Origin: CAYNLG01 sp964397995
Lineage (GTDB): Bacteria; Planctomycetota; Phycisphaerae; FEN-1346
NCBI GenBank assembly: GCA_964397995.1
Contig: CAYNLG010000077.1
Location: 1-17,427 of the forward strand
DNA length: 17,427 bases
Direction of reading: 5' to 3'
In this document: positions 14,511 to 17,427 of the stretch, one piece after another
How positions within the stretch are numbered: the first letter of the stretch is position 1
Layout of the letters: every line of letters begins with the position of its first letter
The notes under the pieces: model-generated
Told to the model about the DNA's origin: nothing
Seen by the model: the letters and a program-made list of their open reading frames with translations, nothing else
The model's database searches: none
Translations under genes and position numbers: made by a program

Positions 14511-15493
14511 ACCTCACCCACAAGCTCAAACTCGGCCTCGCCTGGCTCCGCTACAAGCTCACCGGACGCCGCATCCCCGTCGCCGTCGCCTGGCTCATCA
14601 CCGGCCGCTGCAACCTCGCCTGCACCTACTGCAAGTGGAAGGCCGAGCGCCGCGGCCCCGAACTCACCACCGACCAGGTCCGCGACCTCATCGACCAGAT
14701 GGCCCGCGCCGGCGTCCGCGTCGTCTCGTTCACCGGCGGCGAACCCCTCGTCCGCGACGACATCGGCCGGATCATCGCCTACGTCAAGGCCAAGGGCCTC
14801 GTCTGCAAACTCAACACCAACGGCCTCCTCGTCCCCGACAAGCTCGACGCCCTCCGCCCCCTCGACCTCCTCCAGATCAGCATCGACGGCCCACCCGACG
14901 TCCAGGACGCCCTGCGCGGCCCGGGGTCCAGCGACAAGGCCGCCCGCGCCGTCCGCCTCGCCCGCGAGGCCGGCCTCCGCGTCCAGGTCATCACCTGCCT
15001 CACCCGCGAGAACGTCGAGCGCCTCGACGAGGTCCTCGACTACGCCCAGGACCTCGGCGTCGGCTTCTGCTTCCAGCTCCTCACCGCCAAGACCCTCGAC
15101 GCCGCCGACGCCGCCAGCGCCGTCCCCCCCCGCGACCGCCTCCTCGACGCCCTCGAAACCCTCCTCCGCCTCAAGGCCGAAGGCGGCCCCCGCGCCGCCG
15201 CCATCGGCAGCACCGTCGGCGAACTCCGCTACTACGTCGACCTGGTCCGGACGGAGCGCGGCGGATGCGACTGCGTCCTCGTCACCGCCACCCTGATGCC
15301 CGACGGCCGCCTCATCTTCTGCGGCAACGCCCGCGACTACGACAGCTTCGACGCCCTCGACCTCGGCTTCGAGGAAGCCTTCCGACGCCTCACCATCCCC
15401 GCCTGCGACGGATGCGTCTGCGTCGGCAAACTCCGCCTCTCCAAAGTCTACCAGTCCGACTGGTCCGTCATCCGCGAGTTCCTCGGCTGGTAA
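14507..15493 (+). CDS. Radical SAM protein with cysteine-rich, SPASM-like C-terminus
   Basis: 328 residues. A longer open frame runs upstream to 13163, but it lies inside the previous gene out of frame. The GTG at 14507 overlaps the preceding stop as GTGA and gives a sensible N-terminus (MNLTHKLKLGLAWLRYKLTG, perhaps an amphipathic membrane-touching helix). The core has ITGRCNLACTYCKW with Cys35, Cys39 and Cys42, then SFTGGEPLVRDD (74-85), the SAM-contacting GGE motif, LNTNG (102-106) and SIDGP (125-129). There is no cobalamin domain. The C-terminal third holds a cysteine set (Cys254, Cys256, Cys272, Cys300, Cys303, Cys305) including DGRLIFCGN and CDGCVC, consistent with one or two auxiliary Fe-S clusters. 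It fits the MoaA/PqqE-like superfamily, which includes peptide- and cofactor-maturing enzymes and lipid-modifying enzymes such as HpnH; I cannot assign it further. A weak GAGG seven bases upstream suggests coupled translation. Confidence 0.92.
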   Translation: MNLTHKLKLGLAWLRYKLTGRRIPVAVAWLITGRCNLACTYCKWKAERRGPELTTDQVRDLIDQMARAGVRVVSFTGGEPLVRDDIGRIIAYVKAKGLVCKLNTNGLLVPDKLDALRPLDLLQISIDGPPDVQDALRGPGSSDKAARAVRLAREAGLRVQVITCLTRENVERLDEVLDYAQDLGVGFCFQLLTAKTLDAADAASAVPPRDRLLDALETLLRLKAEGGPRAAAIGSTVGELRYYVDLVRTERGGCDCVLVTATLMPDGRLIFCGNARDYDSFDALDLGFEEAFRRLTIPACDGCVCVGKLRLSKVYQSDWSVIREFLGW

Positions 15494-15498
15494 CCCCC

Positions 15499-15503
15499 GG
15501 AGG
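15499..15503 (+). promoter_or_regulatory. Shine-Dalgarno site deciding the GTG start of the last radical SAM gene
   Basis: GGAGG lies six bases before the GTG at 15510, in the 16-bp gap after the previous stop. It supports a GTG start over any internal ATG. Confidence 0.75.
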
Positions 15504-15509
15504 CCCCAC

Positions 15510-16970
15510 GTGCCCACAACCCCTGACACCCCGACCCCGGCGGCCGCATCCGACGCCGACCCCGCCGGCGCCCCGAGCCGCACCGTCGTCCTCGTCAACC
15601 CGCGGGCCACCTACGTGAGCGAGATCGCCCAGAAGTGCTTCCCGCCGATGCACCTCCTGTACCTGGCCGCCACCCTCCGCCAGGCCGGCTTCGACCCCGT
15701 CGTCCTCGACGCCAACGCCTTCCGCCTCGACGACGACGCCATCGAGGCCGCCATCCGCGAGGCCCGCCCCCTCGTGGTCGGCTTCTCCCTCTACTCCGAC
15801 ATCCTCCGCCAGGTCCGCGACCTCGCACGCCTCGCCCGCCGCGCCGCCCCCGACGCCAAGGTCGTCCTCGGCGGCCCGCACGTCAACGCCGTCCCCGTCC
15901 AGACCCTCGCCCAGTTCGCCGAGGTCGACTTCGGCGTCCTCGGCGAGGCCGAGGCGTCCCTCATCCGGCTCTGCCGCGCCCTCCACGGCCAGGGCCGCGT
16001 CCAGGACGTCCCCGGCATCGTCTACCGCGACTCAGGCGGCACCGTCCGCCTCGGCCCGCCCCCTGACTTCCCCGACGACCTCGACCGCGTCCCGCTCCCC
16101 GCCCGCGACCTCGTCGCCCGCGCCTACGACCAGAAGCGCTACTACTCCATCCTCGTCCGCGCCAAACCCGTCGACACCCTCTTCACGTCGCGCGGCTGCC
16201 CGTTCCGGTGCGGCTTCTGCTACAACTTCCGCCAGAAGTACCGCACCCGCTCCCCCGAGGACGTCGTCCACGAACTCACCCTCATCCGCGAGCGCGGCAT
16301 CCGGGACGTCGAGATCTGCGACGACACCTTCACCGGCATCACCCGCCGCGCCCTGGCCGTCTTCGACCTTATCCTCAAGGAAAAGCTCGACATCTCCTTC
16401 CGCATCAAGAGCCGCGTCGACGTCTTCACCGAGGACCTCGCCCGCAAGGCCCGCCAGGCCGGCGTCTACCTCGTCGCCTTCGGCATGGAGTCCGGCTCCC
16501 AGGCCATGCTCGACCGCATGAACAAACGCACCACCGTCGAGCAGATGGCCCGCGCCGTCCACCTCTGCCGCACGTACCGGATGATGAGCCACTCCAGCTG
16601 GATCGTCGGCTACCCCGGCGAGACCCCCGAGACCGTCGCCGCCACCGTCGACTTCATCCGACGCCACAAGCCGACGACCGTCAACTTCGGCGTCCTGCGG
16701 CCGTATCCGGCGACGGCGGCCTACGAGGAAGCCCGCGCCACCGGCACCCTGGTCGGCGACTGGCACCCCGACGCCGAGGCCATCCCCTGGGTCCGCCTGC
16801 CCTGGGCCGACGAGAAACAGGTCCTCGACGACCTGGTCAAGAAGCTGATGCGCCGGGTCTACCTGACCCCGCACTATGCGATGTCGTTTGCCGGCCAGAT
16901 CGCCCGCGGCGCCAACTGGCTCCTCGCCCGCTACGCGTGGCAGGAACTGAAGAAGGTGATTCGGGGGTAA
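15510..16970 (+). CDS. B12-binding-domain radical SAM protein, last gene of the operon
   Basis: 486 residues from a GTG start. A low-complexity Pro/Ala/Thr tail (1-22) precedes the cobalamin-binding-like domain: TVVLVNPRATY (25-35), FPPMHLLYLAATLRQAGF (44-61), VVLGGPHVNAVP (118-129) and VDFGVLGEAEAS (139-150). This is the most canonical B12-type N-terminus of the three, although there is no DxHxxG. The radical SAM motif SRGCPFRCGFCYNF places the cluster ligands at Cys230, Cys234 and Cys237. CDDTFTG (270-276), VAFGMESGSQAMLDRMNKRT (322-341) and WIVGYPGETPETV (364-376) complete the core. The C-terminal 90 residues are helical with aromatic and basic residues, similar in outline to the first gene of the operon. 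Repeat DNA follows with no further gene. Substrate unknown. Confidence 0.92.
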   Translation: MPTTPDTPTPAAASDADPAGAPSRTVVLVNPRATYVSEIAQKCFPPMHLLYLAATLRQAGFDPVVLDANAFRLDDDAIEAAIREARPLVVGFSLYSDILRQVRDLARLARRAAPDAKVVLGGPHVNAVPVQTLAQFAEVDFGVLGEAEASLIRLCRALHGQGRVQDVPGIVYRDSGGTVRLGPPPDFPDDLDRVPLPARDLVARAYDQKRYYSILVRAKPVDTLFTSRGCPFRCGFCYNFRQKYRTRSPEDVVHELTLIRERGIRDVEICDDTFTGITRRALAVFDLILKEKLDISFRIKSRVDVFTEDLARKARQAGVYLVAFGMESGSQAMLDRMNKRTTVEQMARAVHLCRTYRMMSHSSWIVGYPGETPETVAATVDFIRRHKPTTVNFGVLRPYPATAAYEEARATGTLVGDWHPDAEAIPWVRLPWADEKQVLDDLVKKLMRRVYLTPHYAMSFAGQIARGANWLLARYAWQELKKVIRG

Positions 16971-16992
16971 CGCGCCGCGGCCGCCTTCCTAC

Positions 16993-17130
16993 CCGGCGCC
17001 GCCAGGTCCTGGAGTGCGGCGATCCGAATCGCCGCCCTGTCTGGGCGACGGAGTCGCTGCCGTCTTGCGGTTCGCCGTCTTGCCGTGGCCGTCTCCCGTA
17101 GCACGGGCATCCTGCCCGTGGGTTTTGCTT
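16993..17130. repeat. Intergenic repeat, copy 1
   Basis: It begins with CCGGCGCCGCC and aligns along most of its length with copy 2 at 17204-17347. In order it contains: hairpin one (stem GCGGCGAT 17016-17023 with ATCGCCGC 17028-17035); the shared block GGCGACGGAGTCGCTGCCGT; T/G-rich filler; and hairpin two (CACGGGCA-TCC-TGCCCGTG, 17102-17120). Confidence 0.85.
17102..17130 (+). terminator. Candidate Rho-independent terminator within repeat copy 1
   Basis: An 8-bp perfect stem (CACGGGCA/TGCCCGTG) with a three-base loop is followed by GGTTTTGCTT. It lies about 130 bp after the last radical SAM gene. Its short, interrupted T run and its presence in a dispersed repeat make the role uncertain. 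Confidence 0.35.
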
Positions 17131-17203
17131 TGCCGTTCACGATTAGCCGCAAGGCGAAGCCGAGCGGCCCATGCCGTCTTGTGCGGCTTTGTCGTTTTCA
17201 CGT

Positions 17204-17347
17204 CCGGCGCCGCCGGGTCCTGGCGTGCGGGGATCCAATCCCCGCCTTGCTGTGGCGACGGAGTCGCTGCCGTCTTCCGGTTCGCCGTTTTGCCGTCCGC
17301 CGTTTTCCCGTAGCACGGGCATCCTGCCCGTGAGTTTTCGCTGTGTT
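17204..17347. repeat. Intergenic repeat, copy 2
   Basis: It has the same order of elements as copy 1. Hairpin one has stem GCGGGGAT (17227-17234) with ATCCCCGC (17238-17245), differing from copy 1 by one compensated base pair. The shared GGCGACGGAGTCGCTGCCGT block follows, then hairpin two (17314-17332), identical to that of copy 1. Confidence 0.85.
17314..17339 (+). terminator. Candidate Rho-independent terminator within repeat copy 2
   Basis: Same hairpin as in copy 1, followed by AGTTTTC. It could act as a second stop signal. Confidence 0.3.
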
Positions 17348-17374
17348 GTCGTCTTCGCCGTTGCCGTCTTCCAT

Positions 17375-17427
17375 GGACTGCGGCGGCAACGACGCCGCTA
17401 TGGCTGCCGTTGCCTGGCTGTTTTGCC
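17375..17427. repeat. Intergenic repeat, partial copy 3 at window edge
   Basis: GGACTGCGGCGGCAACGACG matches the hairpin-one region of copies 1 and 2 in position and first bases. Its stem is GCGGCG (17380-17385) with CGCCGC (17393-17398) and its loop is different and longer. The rest lies outside the window or has diverged. Confidence 0.5.

Larger units (their letters stand above)
16971..17427. other. Gene-free repeat-bearing region
   Basis: I find no credible gene here. Short open frames on both strands are translations of the repeats described separately: basic, low-complexity, without a convincing ribosome site. The stretch also contains many copies of a short degenerate element close to GCCGTCTT (for example near 17060, 17074, 17173, 17270 and 17363). 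A single segment, ATTAGCCGCAAGGCGAAGCC (17142-17161), lies between the two main repeat copies. Confidence 0.75.

Noticed and set aside
16971..17427. CRISPR array
   Set aside because: Only two complete copies, about 210 bp apart, with long imperfect similarity; no short regular repeat-spacer pattern and no cas genes.
16971..17427. Small RiPP precursor peptide gene after the radical SAM genes
   Set aside because: The short frames here come from the intergenic repeats, are strongly basic, and lack a leader/core-like layout or a ribosome site.
1..17427. tRNA, rRNA, insertion sequence or attachment site
   Set aside because: I saw no cloverleaf, rRNA-like stretch, transposase motif or terminal inverted repeats; codon use and base composition look uniform across the coding part.

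Overview
The window is very GC-rich (well above 70% by eye), gene-dense DNA from what looks like a member of the PVC bacteria, most likely a planctomycete. Three things point that way: arrays of membrane proteins with tetratricopeptide (TPR) tails, several cobalamin-type radical SAM enzymes, and intergenic repeats whose translation contains the phrase HGQDARATG, which I remember from spurious planctomycete and verrucomicrobial 'proteins'. This placement is inference; there is no rRNA or marker gene here.

Positions 1-11282 (minus strand) hold one probable operon of six paralogous genes, numbered here from the window's left edge: A (1-982, cut off by the edge), B (979-3264), C (3308-5581), D (5600-7429), E (7426-9318) and F (9315-11282). 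Transcription runs F to A and continues beyond position 1. Each protein has a roughly 400-residue polytopic membrane core followed by 5 to 9 TPRs. The core resembles the GT-C-like, TMTC-type 'membrane plus TPR' family, which suggests periplasmic glycosyl transfer or a related membrane-sugar role, unproven here. Four-base ATGA/GTGA overlaps or gaps of 18-43 bp join the genes, so they should be co-expressed. The copies have diverged at conserved acidic positions: B, C and E keep all three sites, while A, D and F have each lost a different one.

A 140-bp intergenic region (11283-11422) separates this operon from a divergent plus-strand set of four radical SAM genes: 11423-12919, 12996-14510, 14507-15493 and 15510-16970. 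The first, second and fourth look like B12-binding-domain radical SAM proteins (all three have CxxxCxxC). The third is a shorter radical SAM protein with a cysteine-rich, SPASM-like C-terminus. Close spacing (76 bp, 4-bp overlap, 16 bp) supports one operon. I see no precursor peptide, so the substrate is unknown; a lipid, glycan or small-molecule modification is as likely as a peptide one.

Positions 16971-17427 contain no credible gene. They hold two imperfect copies of a roughly 140-bp repeat (about 16993-17130 and 17204-17347) and the start of a third (about 17375 onward). Each complete copy has two hairpins, and the first hairpin shows a compensatory base-pair change between copies. The second hairpin is followed by a T run and may terminate transcription of the radical SAM operon.
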